Notes under the pieces: model-generated
Database searches by the model: none
What the model saw: only the letters and a program-made list of their open reading frames with translations
Told to the model about the DNA's origin: nothing
Source of the DNA: Spirochaetaceae bacterium
GTDB taxonomy: Bacteria > Spirochaetota > Spirochaetia > SZUA-6 > Bin103
Length of the DNA: 36,437 bases
NCBI GenBank assembly: GCA_028820215.1
Contig: JAPPKD010000167.1
Location: 1 to 36,437, forward strand
Reading direction: 5' to 3'
Made by a program: the position numbers and the translations under genes
Part shown: piece by piece, positions 14,422 through 22,869 of the stretch
How positions within the stretch are numbered: the stretch's first letter is position 1
How the letters are laid out: each line of letters begins with the position of its first letter

Positions 14422-14678
14422 AAAGGCAGACCAGCACGTATCCGTTACGTCTTCCTGCATCCCTGAAGGCGGCTGTCGCCGAGATCAGCAAGGAAGACGG
14501 CACCAGCATCAATCAGTTCGTGGCGACGGCGGTCGCGGAGAAGGTCGCCGCGATGAAGACGGCGGATTACTTCGCCGCGCGCGCCGGTGAGGCCGACATC
14601 GAAGCGGCGCGGCGGATTCTGCGCCGAGCGGGAGGACAGCCGCCGAAACCCGAGGACCGCCTGGGCCTGACTCGGTGA
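14418..14678 (+). CDS. Ribbon-helix-helix (HicB/CopG-like) antitoxin
   Basis: This 86-residue protein starts with the beta strand QTSTYPLRLPASLKAAVAEI and helix pair DGTSINQFVATAVAEKVAA, the ribbon-helix-helix DNA-binding fold. A C-terminal tail (ADYFAARAGEADIEAARRIL) would bind the toxin. GTG start, 7 bases after a strong GGGGAGGA ribosome site and overlapping the PIN remnant stop, so it is still well placed for translation. Its cognate toxin is truncated, leaving an orphan antitoxin that could still act as a repressor or as protection against a related toxin. Confidence 0.75.
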   Translation: MKRQTSTYPLRLPASLKAAVAEISKEDGTSINQFVATAVAEKVAAMKTADYFAARAGEADIEAARRILRRAGGQPPKPEDRLGLTR

Positions 14679-15158
14679 CCTCGGGCGACCGACCAGTCAG
14701 GCTCCGGACGACCGGCTCTCGAGCCCACGGAGTGGTTGCGGGCCACGCGGATTCCGGTCGGGGTCGGCTCGTCCCCCTTCCGATCCTTCTAGTCGCTGCC
14801 TGAGAGCACGCAAGGCGTCCTGATCGATGCCGGTAGCCGCTTCGATGACCGGACGATCCTGACAACTACCGGATCAAGCGCTGGTTGGTGCGCTGCGAAA
14901 CCGCCGCAGCGTTCTTCGCCCGCTCCCGCCTCACCATCCGGACCCAGAAGGAGTCGGTCGGATCGTGAACAGGATCGCCCGGCCTTGTGCGATCGGTTCG
15001 GCAGTTCGGCAGGCGTCCAACGCGCGTTGAAGCACCACCGTCGTTCGGCGCGCTATCACGGCAGCCCCTCTCGGCACGGGTCGATGGACTCGATGGTCCG
15101 CGCGCCACGCGCGCGGCCGCGAGCTTGACACCCGCCGGGAGGGTCATGGAGGTTTGAC
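14679..15158. other. Gap without a credible gene (480 bases)
   Basis: No intact gene is seen. On the minus strand a short stretch just below 14865 reads VIEAATGIDQDALRALRQRL and ends at a stop near 14698; it could be the tail of a lost gene, but I cannot place it. Another minus-strand frame near 14866-14950 (ERAKNAAAVSQRTNQRLIR) is equally unrecognised. A good ribosome site (GGAGGT, 15148-15153) for the next gene ends the gap. Confidence 0.4.
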
Positions 15159-15557
15159 GTGAACGGGGCGAAGGAGAAGCCGCGAGAGTCGCTGTGGAGC
15201 GTGTCGGCAGCACGGCTGCCGTATTACCTGGTCGTCTACGCTGTGATCGTGGGCGTCGTCGCGGTCATGGCCATGGCCGCCGCAACCGGCACACTGCGCG
15301 AGGCGATCTTCTCCGCAGCCCCACGGACAGCCGCTGCCGGCGCCGCGGCTGTCACGATTCTCACGTGCCTGGAGGGTCTCGTCATGGGAGCGACAAAACT
15401 GCTGTTCGAACGGGCTCGGACGGAAGGCCGAGAGCTAGGCCGACAGGAAGGCCGACAGGAAGTCTCCGACCGTTGGAAGGCTTGGTACGAAGAGAACAAG
15501 GCCAGGCAGCCCCTGCCCCCGCCGCCGCCTGACCCGGAGCACAACGGGAGGAACTGA
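15159..15557 (+). CDS. Small two-helix membrane protein with charged, proline-ended tail
   Basis: This 132-residue protein starts with GTG, 5 bases after GGAGGT. It has two hydrophobic helices (~23-46 and ~55-80). A basic/acidic helical tail with repeats of the form EGRELGRQEGRQE follows, then DRWKAWYEENKARQ and a PLPPPPPDPEHN end. The tail pattern (EGR repeats, W-x2-W, run of prolines) also ends a broken gene at 16740-16957, so a tail module is shared between unrelated heads in this region. Inner membrane, function unknown. Confidence 0.6.
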   Translation: MNGAKEKPRESLWSVSAARLPYYLVVYAVIVGVVAVMAMAAATGTLREAIFSAAPRTAAAGAAAVTILTCLEGLVMGATKLLFERARTEGRELGRQEGRQEVSDRWKAWYEENKARQPLPPPPPDPEHNGRN

Positions 15558-15734
15558 GAAAGCGCCCACGAGACCCGGCCGAGCGGCAACGGGAGAACGC
15601 TCCGCGAGCAGCGGCAGGCTCGGTGGTCCTGCTCAAAAACGCGGCTGACGGCACTAAGTCGGCACCCTCGGTACGGACGTACATGCCTGCCACGAGCCCT
15701 CTGGCTATCGCGGATCGCATCGCATCGTCCAACG

Positions 15735-15876
15735 CGAGCACCGCACCGCGTGGATACAGCTGGCAGGCGCGCTCGACACCTCGCCGGAGTTCTGGCTGAA
15801 CGCCCAGCAGGCGGTGGACGTCCACGCCGCCCGCCGTCGCCTGAAGGAGGTGCGGAAGCCCCTCGCGGCTCACTAA
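15735..15876 (+). pseudogene. HigA-type antitoxin, C-terminal remnant
   Basis: The stretch reads ALDTSPEFWLNAQQAVDVHA then ARRRLKEVRKPLAAH and a TAA. TSPEFWLNxQ is the signature of HigA-family HTH antitoxins near their C-terminus. The bases upstream are a garbled version of the helix-turn-helix part, and no start codon or intact N-terminus can be found. No HigB toxin is next to it. The left edge is approximate. Confidence 0.65.
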
Positions 15877-15927
15877 CGTCCGACAGCACGCGGGAGTCGG
15901 CCGTCACCGAGCTCTCCCCCGAGTACG

Positions 15928-16248
15928 TCAGCGACGAACTGAGATGTCCGTCCGGCGCACGTTCGGCGTTATCAGCAGCAGGCCTCCCGTGACGGCATCC
16001 TTCCGCTTCTCGATCGTGATGTCCGGGAAGTCCGGAGGAACGCAGTCCACGTAGTACGTCTGGCCAACGTCGTCTTCGGTCACTTGGATCGCGATGTCGT
16101 GATGGGCGCTGACAACGACCTTCTCTTCGACGGAGCCGATCGACTCGCGGCCATTGTGCAGCAATGTCAGCCGTGCGCGGTCGCCTTGAGATCGTGCGAT
16201 CACCTGGAGAGTCGTAGAGTCTTCGCAGCGTAACGCGTAGTGATGCAC
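15928..16248 (-). pseudogene. Possible N-terminal fragment of an exported arylsulfotransferase-like protein
   Basis: The 106-residue frame starts at GTG and reads as real protein: beta-rich, with IAIQVTEDDVGQTYYVDCVP, then PDFPDITIEKR and GGLLLITPN. The order CxPPDFP..I...K....G.LL..P recalls the beta domain just before the propeller of some bacterial arylsulfotransferase-like proteins. It stops abruptly, and nothing downstream continues it in any frame. Identification is from memory of the motif and is weak; a small stand-alone beta protein is the alternative. Confidence 0.3.
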
Positions 16249-16739
16249 TCGTCAAACTCCGGGTACATAGTCCCGCCACCCGTTACGCCGGGGCGCGCAG
16301 TTGGGCGACATGGGGGGCTCGACTGGAGGGGTCCTGCCCGGGCATTGGGCAGGCTGCGATGAGGAGCGAACATAGGCCCGCAGAAGGTGCCGGTAGTGAC
16401 CCTGTAAGGTGTCGCGAAATGGTGGAATTACTTATCAGGTTCCTTGTAGGCCGGAGCCCGCTCGTGTATGCGCAAGTAAGCTACCAACCAATGAAGTGCC
16501 GTTCCGCGGACGGCTAGTCGAGTGAACGAGATATTGATCACTCAGTTCGCTCAGGTTGTCAAGGACACATCAGGCGTGTGTCGCGCCGTGAACGGTAAGA
16601 AGATACCGAAGTCCACCGGAGGATGTGGGATCGATCGCCTTGGTGCGCGCTATGAACGCGGCGCAGATGCGACCCGGGCTGCCAGCCCTCTCCTCGACGA
16701 TCTCCTGCGCGGCTGCGTGGTTGCGCGCCCTGCCAGAGG
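16249..16739. other. Gap without a credible gene (490 bases)
   Basis: Nothing convincingly coding is seen. Two imperfect hairpins are visible: CTGCCC-GGGCATT-GGGCAG near 16340, and a looser GAGTGAAC / GTTCGCTC pair around 16518-16553. Neither is followed by a T run. An open plus-strand frame from 16522 is antisense to the next remnant and shows no protein-like features. Confidence 0.4.
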
Positions 16740-16957
16740 TCAGTCGTCCTTCGGTGGCGGCGGCTCCGCGTTCGGATCCTTCTTGAGTTGAGTCTGTCCT
16801 GCCAGTCCTGCCACTCACCGTCGCGCTCTCGCATCCCTTCGAGACGGCCCTCGCGTCGACCCTCACGAATACCGATTGCAGGCCGGGCAACGTCAATAGC
16901 AAACGGTCCAGGTGCCCGATGATATGGCCACGATATCGAGAAGCCGGTATACTGCAC
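16740..16957 (-). pseudogene. Charged-tail protein remnant, frameshifted by a 5-bp duplication
   Basis: The minus strand reads GIREGRREGRLEGMRERDGE then WQDWQDRL in one frame, and KDPNAEPPPPKDD followed by a stop (16740) in another. The join falls exactly where TTGAG is duplicated in tandem on the plus strand (16783-16792). Removing one copy gives DRLKKDPNAEPPPPKDD without a break. The tail resembles that of the gene at 15159-15557. The residues before the EGR repeats are not recognisable, so the head is lost or was replaced; the right edge is approximate. Confidence 0.6.
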
Positions 16958-17176
16958 CCAAGGTCGGCGATGGAGCGCGACGAGCCAGCAAGCGAAGCCA
17001 GCGTGCCGGAAGACCGCGGGCGGATCGGCGTGGATCGTGCCGGGGTGGCGGTCCGCGGCGCGGCACTCGGGTTTGAGGTGCGGCTGAGGCCCCGCCGCCG
17101 CGGGCTGGAAGCGGCCGACCCCGATATCGCATCACGAGGTTTGTCTTGCACTATCCCGTGAATTGAGGAGAAGAAA

Positions 17177-17986
17177 GTGACGATGAGCAACCGGACTGTG
17201 ATGATAGGGATCATGCTGTTTGCAGCGGCGATGGGAAACGCCCATGATGTCGATGAGAGTGACAGGCCGAGCAATCATGAGCTGCTCATAAGGATCCTTA
17301 CGAGCATCGAGGATCTACGCCTGGAGATGAGAACCGGATCCGCTAGACCCTCGGTCTCTGATTCTTGTCATATGATCATGGGCCATTGGCAGAGTGAACC
17401 ATTTGAGCTCTACTTCCGTCTCGATCTTGATTCCGGGAGCCGCGCCTTCTACCATTGGAACTCCTACATTGATGATGGCGATAGGCCGCTCAAGGACTTT
17501 TTCGGGGGTGCGTACTCCTACTATGCGGAAGATCTCGACGATGATGGCGTTGTCGATTGTGTCGTAAGCATCGACGGGGTTCGGCATCCAGTCGTCTGGG
17601 AAGCGAGAGATAGATTCTGCATGTGGAATAGGTGCTATGAACTGGCCGATTCGAGACTGAATCCTGCGCCCCCTATAGCGGCGGACTTCGAGAACAGTCC
17701 TCCGATAGTACTCCAACAAGAAGCTCAGCCATTCAAGGTGAAGATGGGCAACGACGTCACCGTCAACGTGAGGCATTTCTTCGACGACAGCGACCCGGGG
17801 GAGCGCGACAAACTCACCATTACGGCTGAGTCACGGACGCCCGATTTGTTTGATGTCGTAGGATTGAACGGCTTCGACCTCGTGCTGCGAGGGAAGCAAG
17901 CGGGTGCAGGAACGATCGAACTCTTCGCAACCGACCCGGAAGGAGCGAGGACCACGGGGATCGCGATACGGGTTGATATAGAATGA
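17177..17986 (+). CDS. Secreted protein with C-terminal cadherin/Ig-like domain, unknown
   Basis: This 269-residue protein has an N-terminal hydrophobic signal (cleavage near MGNAHD). A short helix (~30-50) leads to a mixed alpha/beta middle (~60-155) with paired Cys residues and acidic DDDGDRP / EDLDDDGVVD turns that look calcium-binding. A beta-rich tail (~165-269) has LTITAESRTPDLFDVVGLNG and GAGTIELFATDPEGARTTG, in the style of cadherin-like or tandem-beta repeats of bacterial surface proteins. GTG at 17177 follows GAGGAG by 6 bases; ATG at 17183 is also possible. It is less GC-rich than the first 14 kb. Intact among remnants; family not recognised. Confidence 0.65.
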   Translation: MTMSNRTVMIGIMLFAAAMGNAHDVDESDRPSNHELLIRILTSIEDLRLEMRTGSARPSVSDSCHMIMGHWQSEPFELYFRLDLDSGSRAFYHWNSYIDDGDRPLKDFFGGAYSYYAEDLDDDGVVDCVVSIDGVRHPVVWEARDRFCMWNRCYELADSRLNPAPPIAADFENSPPIVLQQEAQPFKVKMGNDVTVNVRHFFDDSDPGERDKLTITAESRTPDLFDVVGLNGFDLVLRGKQAGAGTIELFATDPEGARTTGIAIRVDIE

Positions 17987-18180
17987 TCTGCCCGCGGAGG
18001 CTATGCGTACCCACCCCGGACGAACAAGCAGGCACGGCTCACGGCCGCCTTACCGCGGAATGAATCCTCCGGCGCGCTGATGCGCCGTCGATGCTCGACC
18101 GATCACCACGGGTTCGATGTCGCGCCGAGCGCCGCCGCCCCTCGTTACCGCGGCGGCATGCGGGACGCTCAGGCCCTGCG

Positions 18181-18433
18181 CCTGATCGAGAGGAGCAGGT
18201 CAGACTCGGTGTCGAGCAGGTCGCGGTCGACGAAGCTGCGGTCCTTGCGGGCCGAGGGTCGACCAGCGCACGTCGCCCGCGAGCTCCTCCGGCACGTGGG
18301 CGCGGAGCAGGGCGGCGGCCTCCGCCCCGTCCGTGAAGACGGTACGAAAGAGCTTGTCGTGTGGCCGCTGCACGCCGTGGCCCATCGACCAGGAAGCGTC
18401 GCCGCAGGCGCTGGCGCTTTCGTCCGCCGGCAA
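18181..18433 (-). pseudogene. Rpn-type PD-(D/E)XK nuclease/transposase, N-terminal remnant
   Basis: The minus strand reads PHDKLFRTVFTDGAEAAALL then RAHVPEELAGDVRWSTL. After a one-base shift in the C-run near CGGCCCGC it reads RKDRSFVDRDLLDTESDLLL. The HDxLF....D..EA...L start and the SFVDxDL..xxSDLL block are the N-terminal part of Rpn family recombination-promoting nucleases. The rest of the ~300-residue protein is absent, including the catalytic core. Confidence 0.7.
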
Positions 18434-18770
18434 CCCCGGTTGGCGGCCGCGGTCTACGCCCGGATCGCGATCGAGGTCCGACGCGCGTTCGTGGATGGGT
18501 TACGTCACAAAGAACCTGACGGCCGGCCCCGCCGGGAGCGTTGGTGCGGGCGGCACGGCCGCTGGAGAACGTGAGCATAACGTTAGTCGACGGGTTGCGG
18601 AGTCGCCCAAGCATGGACTCCGGGAAACGCCAAGAAACACAACGTCGCGGAAAGGTCGTGAACCAGGCTTACGCACAAGGTGTGGCGGAAGGCCGTGAAC
18701 ACGCCCTACCCCGCGTGTTGACCAGCAACGGGAACTCGATACGATCCGCACTGAGAAACGAAGAAAGGAA
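18434..18770. other. Gap without a credible gene (337 bases)
   Basis: No intact gene is seen. A plus-strand stretch near 18659-18720 reads VVNQAYAQGVAEGREHALPR and recalls the charged C-terminal end of Rpn-type proteins. It has no matching upstream part in the same strand and is too short to call. The gap separates the decayed accessory zone from the polysaccharide locus. Confidence 0.35.
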
Positions 18771-20141
18771 TCATATCTGGCTAGCAACTTCTGATACAAC
18801 TAAGCGAATCTTTCCCGTCGATGACCGCTCGACGGCCTCCACATATTCGATCTCCACCTGAAAATCATCACCAAGTCGAGTTCGAATTTCGTATCGGAGC
18901 CGATCCTCGTCGGAATCCTGATAATGTTCCCCCGGCGCGATGCGAACGGTGAATTCGCCGGGATGTCGCTGGTATATTTGTGCTTCACGGACGTTTACGA
19001 GTGGCTTGAATATTTGGTTCACGCAACTGACGCGAGCGCCGTTGGCGAGCGATATGTAATCTTCCTGCCGGCCATCGATGGCGGTGACGACTCGCCCTGA
19101 TCGTCCACACAAACATGCCTTGTCAGATACGGTTGCGACGTCGCCCGGGTCGTAGCGAAGTAATCCGACTGCTGGATTCGAGAAACTGCAGCCGACTATG
19201 CGGAACTCTTTCCCTTTGGACGGAATGAATTCCACTGCGGCGAAATCCTCATCCACATGGAGGCTGCCATACTGACATTCCGAGACATTCGCTATTGCCT
19301 CAGCCATTCCGTAATGCTGTCGGGGACGAACTTGAAGTGCCCGTTCGATGATATGCGACTGGTGAAAAAGCAGGTTCTCTGCGCCAGTCGTAACCCATTG
19401 CACCTGATATCCTAGGTCGGTGTTATTGTCCACCATGTGTCGTGCCAACAAAGCGAGCAGGGAAGGGTAGCCGTGCAGCCACGGGGGTCGTGTTGCTCGT
19501 AGCTCCTCGATGTACCAATCAAGGTATCGCGAGCTCATGTGATAGGCGCTGAATAGCACTTGCCGACCCGGGACGTTGTATCGCCAGAACGGCGGGCCGC
19601 TTTGACCTGGTGGGACTACCGTCCGGCCACCGAAGTAGGCGCACCAAGTACCCGGTACGAGTCCGTGCCAGCGACGATAGCGCCACCAAACGGCCCACTG
19701 CCTACGAAGTGCATCGCGGGTCGTAGGGAATCGGAGACCGGCTCCGGTCGTGCCGCTCGTGCGAACGGAGACTTGTCGCTTAGGTGGGCCGATTGAAACG
19801 AAATCGGATACCCGCTCTTGGACAATCCACTTATCGAGAACGGGGAGCGTACGTAGATCGGACAACGTGTGTAAGTCGCGAGGATCGACGTTGTGAGCTG
19901 CGAACCAGCGACGATAGAATGGGACATGGGCTGCCGAGTGTTGAACGTAGGCCGATAGACAGCGGTTACGATACTCTTGGATCTCTTCCGAAGTCCAAGT
20001 GTTGCGGTGTTCCGCCTGCGTTAGAAATTGACGGAAGCGCCTACCAAACCTCGTCCGCTGGATCCGATGCCCCTCGACACTACAAACGAGGTTCTGTAGG
20101 GCGATAGGCAGTTGTCTGTAAAGCGCTTCGCGATCAACCAT
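18771..20141 (-). CDS. CapK/PaaK-like adenylate-forming enzyme
   Basis: This 456-residue protein belongs to the phenylacetate-CoA ligase-like (CapK) branch of adenylate-forming enzymes, often found in capsule and O-antigen loci. Visible motifs are the phosphate loop RTSGTTGAGLRFPTTR, YGMAEAIANVSEC, the RYDPGDVATV motif, a possible metal-binding pair in CLCGRSGR, DGRQEDYI, and the C-terminal SSTGKIRLVVSE with the usual Lys. The reaction would be ATP-dependent activation of a carboxylate; the acceptor is unknown. ATG at 20141 (MVDREALYRQLP) is chosen over a TTG at 20201, which would nearly abut the upstream gene. It follows the GT4 gene on the same strand. Confidence 0.8.
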   Translation of the reverse strand: MVDREALYRQLPIALQNLVCSVEGHRIQRTRFGRRFRQFLTQAEHRNTWTSEEIQEYRNRCLSAYVQHSAAHVPFYRRWFAAHNVDPRDLHTLSDLRTLPVLDKWIVQERVSDFVSIGPPKRQVSVRTSGTTGAGLRFPTTRDALRRQWAVWWRYRRWHGLVPGTWCAYFGGRTVVPPGQSGPPFWRYNVPGRQVLFSAYHMSSRYLDWYIEELRATRPPWLHGYPSLLALLARHMVDNNTDLGYQVQWVTTGAENLLFHQSHIIERALQVRPRQHYGMAEAIANVSECQYGSLHVDEDFAAVEFIPSKGKEFRIVGCSFSNPAVGLLRYDPGDVATVSDKACLCGRSGRVVTAIDGRQEDYISLANGARVSCVNQIFKPLVNVREAQIYQRHPGEFTVRIAPGEHYQDSDEDRLRYEIRTRLGDDFQVEIEYVEAVERSSTGKIRLVVSEVASQI

Positions 20142-20211
20142 GTGCGGTGCTACGCGCGGAGGAAGTCGGAGTGGCGCGGCGACCGGCCGTCGGCCGACCA
20201 ACCCGGAGACG

Positions 20212-21483
20212 TCACGCGGTTTCGACGCACACCGGTTTCATAGCTTGACCGAGGAGCCATCGGTAAGCCGTGTCCAATTGTCTCCCGATCGCGTCCCAAC
20301 CGTACTCCCGAATCATCCAGTCGCGGCCGATCCGCCCCATTCTCCTAAGAGTATCTTCGGAGCGGGACATAGCGGTATGAAGTGCATCTGCGAGCGCGCA
20401 AACGTCGCGTTCGACCCACCAACCACATCCCTCGGTCTCCAATCCCTCCCAAGGAGCCCCGGTGGTCACGACGCAAGGGCAGCTATGGGCAAGTGCCTCG
20501 GCAACAACCATTCCGAAATTCTCGCTGTCCGTGGGCAGAGCAAACAACTGAGATTGCGTGTAGAGGCGGCTTTTGGCGGAGCCGTAAACCGGTCCGACGA
20601 ATCGGACGCGCCTCAATCGGAGGCCGTTTGCCATGGCCTTGATCTTTTTCTCGTAGCCACTGTCTCCTTTGCCCGCCACGACAAGCTGCCAATGGGGGTG
20701 GCGATCCTGAAGTCGCTGCCAGCAAGTCAACAGCCGGTCAAGACCCTTGTGAGGGTGAATGCGGCTCAAGAACAGTAACGTACGGGTCTCTTGAGTGGCG
20801 GCTGTGGGCGGTAAACGGGGCACGTCTATACCGTTGGGAATTATGGCTACCGGATTGCCGAGTCCGATCGATCGAATGTCGCGATACTCCGCGGCACTCG
20901 TTGCATGTAGGAGATCGGCCTTCGCGAGCGTTCGGTATTGCAGCGGCCACAGCGCATTCTTCAAGGAGCGTCGCCTGCTCAGGGCCGCAGCCGAGAGCGT
21001 GCCATGCGGGGACACAACCAGCTTGGCGCGGTGCCCCGGCACCACCCACCCTGCCAACATGTTCATGAGGGACCAGAGACTGTGATTATGAACGAGGTCC
21101 ACGCGTCTGGCGGCCGCCATCATCGCACACGTATGACCGATGGAGATTCCGAATTTCCTAAGTACGGGCAGAACGGCGAACTCACGCGTTGTGACTCCAT
21201 CGATTCCGTGACGCCCATACAGGCATGAGAGCTCCACGTCGTGACCTCTGCTAGCGAGACTCTGGCACATACGTGGAACGGAGTACCACCACCCGCTCGC
21301 TTCATTGGCTATGTTGGGAACCACGTGGAATAGCGTCAGCGTCAAATCCTCTGTAGGATGGAGAGTGTCAGAGGGCGCGATTGGCGTCAAGTCGCGCTCT
21401 CGGAGAGCGAGCTGCGGAATGAATGAAGCGCACGAGCGGCGTTCATGATCAGAGGGGCGGTGCGGAGGAGGTTGCTTGACCAC
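20212..21483 (-). CDS. GT4-family glycosyltransferase
   Basis: This 423-residue GT-B fold enzyme would add a sugar from a nucleotide-sugar donor to a lipid-linked acceptor at the inner membrane. The N-terminal Rossmann half starts near LTLTLFHVVPNIANEASGW and includes LVHNHSLWSL and SPHGTLSAAAL. The C-terminal half has LLFLSRIHPHKGLDRLL, WQLVVAGKGDSGY and the donor-binding ALPTDSENFGMVVAEALAHS (E-x7-E). The GTG start gives ~45 residues before the first beta strand, which look unstructured, so the true start may be an in-frame TTG closer to LTLTLF. It probably forms an operon with the CapK-like gene. Divergent from the GT4 gene at 21675. Confidence 0.87.
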   Translation of the reverse strand: MVKQPPPHRPSDHERRSCASFIPQLALRERDLTPIAPSDTLHPTEDLTLTLFHVVPNIANEASGWWYSVPRMCQSLASRGHDVELSCLYGRHGIDGVTTREFAVLPVLRKFGISIGHTCAMMAAARRVDLVHNHSLWSLMNMLAGWVVPGHRAKLVVSPHGTLSAAALSRRRSLKNALWPLQYRTLAKADLLHATSAAEYRDIRSIGLGNPVAIIPNGIDVPRLPPTAATQETRTLLFLSRIHPHKGLDRLLTCWQRLQDRHPHWQLVVAGKGDSGYEKKIKAMANGLRLRRVRFVGPVYGSAKSRLYTQSQLFALPTDSENFGMVVAEALAHSCPCVVTTGAPWEGLETEGCGWWVERDVCALADALHTAMSRSEDTLRRMGRIGRDWMIREYGWDAIGRQLDTAYRWLLGQAMKPVCVETA

Positions 21484-21674
21484 AAGACGAAGGCGGATAC
21501 GATGGATACGGGCTCACCTCAGGAGAGCACGAGAGTCCTTCGACGACCCGAAAGACGGTCGCCGAGGATGTGTTGGAGGCACCGAGGAACCGCGAGATGA
21601 TTCGTACTGACGGAAAGATGTCGAGCAAAGGCGAACGCCGGAATATTCGGGGATAGCGCTTTCGAGGTGAAAAA

Positions 21675-22799
21675 ATGACTGAGCTGTGGATATGGCAACG
21701 GATGGTGTCGCCGCACATTGCAGGACTGGCAAATGCACTGGGGAAACACCAGCGAGTTGTGTATGTGTCGGAGAGCATCATAACAAGAGCCCGTCAGGCG
21801 CAGGGGTGGGAGGCGATGGCGATGGCGAATGCTGAATTGCGTCGTGTTCGTACGGCACGCGAGGCGCGTGCTTTGGTCGAGGGCGCCCCAGAGCGGTCTA
21901 TCCACCTTTGTCAGGGTATTCGAGCCAACGGATTGGTCGGAGCGGTGCAGGGATGCCTGGCGCGTAGGAACCTCGAGCAATGGATTGTGATGGAGAAGGT
22001 GAAGGACGCCGGATTCATGGGCGGGATGAGGCGGGCGGAATATTGGCGATGTCTACGGGCAATGCGCGACAGGGTTGAAGGGATACTGGCGATCGGCGCT
22101 GGGACGGCGGAGTGGCTTGTGCAACGCGGATGGAACGGGCAGCAGGTATATCCGTTCGCGTATTTCTTGCTTTCGCCAGAGGAAGAGATGGTGGAGACGG
22201 GGATGAACGTCCGATATCGCGTTGTCTTTGTCGGTCGCCTCATACGGCTAAAGAGACTTGATTTGCTGATCGAGGCGCTTCGAAGGCTAGCCGATCAAGA
22301 TGTCGAATTGACGGTTGTCGGCGGGGGGCCTTTGGAAGCACGTCTCCGACAACGAGCTCGGGACGGACTTGGTGGGCGGGTGTCGTGGCTCGGCCGTGTT
22401 CAGATGAGGGAAGTACAACGCCAAATGGCTCAGGCCGATTGCCTAGTGCTACCGAGCTCGCATGACGGTTGGGGTGCCGTGGTCTCGGAGGCGCTCATGG
22501 TAGGCACGCCTGTGATCTGTAGCGATCGATGCGGAGCCGCGGAGGTTGTGCGGTCGAGTGGGCAAGGGGCCGTGTTCAAGAGTGGGGATGTCACGGCCCT
22601 TACGACGAGAATTGAAGTCGAGATGGCCAAGGGAGGGCAATCAGACGGACGGCGACGTGCTTTGAGGAGTTGGGCGGAGTGCCTCAGCGCGGATGCCGGC
22701 GCGGCCTATCTGCGCCGGATCTTGCGACACGCCGCAGGCGAAGGGCGGCGGCCGTCGCCACCTTGGAGCGGTGAGCGGCGCGAGGCCGTAGGGAAGTAG
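21675..22799 (+). CDS. GT4-family glycosyltransferase
   Basis: This 374-residue glycosyltransferase has a well-placed ribosome site (GAGGTG, 7 bases upstream). The N-terminal half (LWIWQRMVSPHIAGLANAL) is atypical in lacking the glycine-rich first loop of many GT4 enzymes. The C-terminal half is canonical: VRYRVVFVGRLIRLKRLDLL, VELTVVGGGPLEARLR, and DCLVLPSSHDGWGAVVSEAL with the E-x7-E-like region. A Ser/Arg tail ends the protein. It is first in the rightward gene run, 70 bases before the flippase gene. Sugar specificity cannot be told. Confidence 0.85.
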   Translation: MTELWIWQRMVSPHIAGLANALGKHQRVVYVSESIITRARQAQGWEAMAMANAELRRVRTAREARALVEGAPERSIHLCQGIRANGLVGAVQGCLARRNLEQWIVMEKVKDAGFMGGMRRAEYWRCLRAMRDRVEGILAIGAGTAEWLVQRGWNGQQVYPFAYFLLSPEEEMVETGMNVRYRVVFVGRLIRLKRLDLLIEALRRLADQDVELTVVGGGPLEARLRQRARDGLGGRVSWLGRVQMREVQRQMAQADCLVLPSSHDGWGAVVSEALMVGTPVICSDRCGAAEVVRSSGQGAVFKSGDVTALTTRIEVEMAKGGQSDGRRRALRSWAECLSADAGAAYLRRILRHAAGEGRRPSPPWSGERREAVGK

Positions 22800-22869
22800 G
22801 AAGCGGGGCGTGTATCGCAGACGAGCGACGGACCGGTGGAGCCGTTAGGCGCTAGGCGGCTCGGAGAAG

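Noticed and set aside
16522..16791. 89-residue plus-strand open frame
   Set aside because: Antisense to the charged-tail remnant and without protein-like features.
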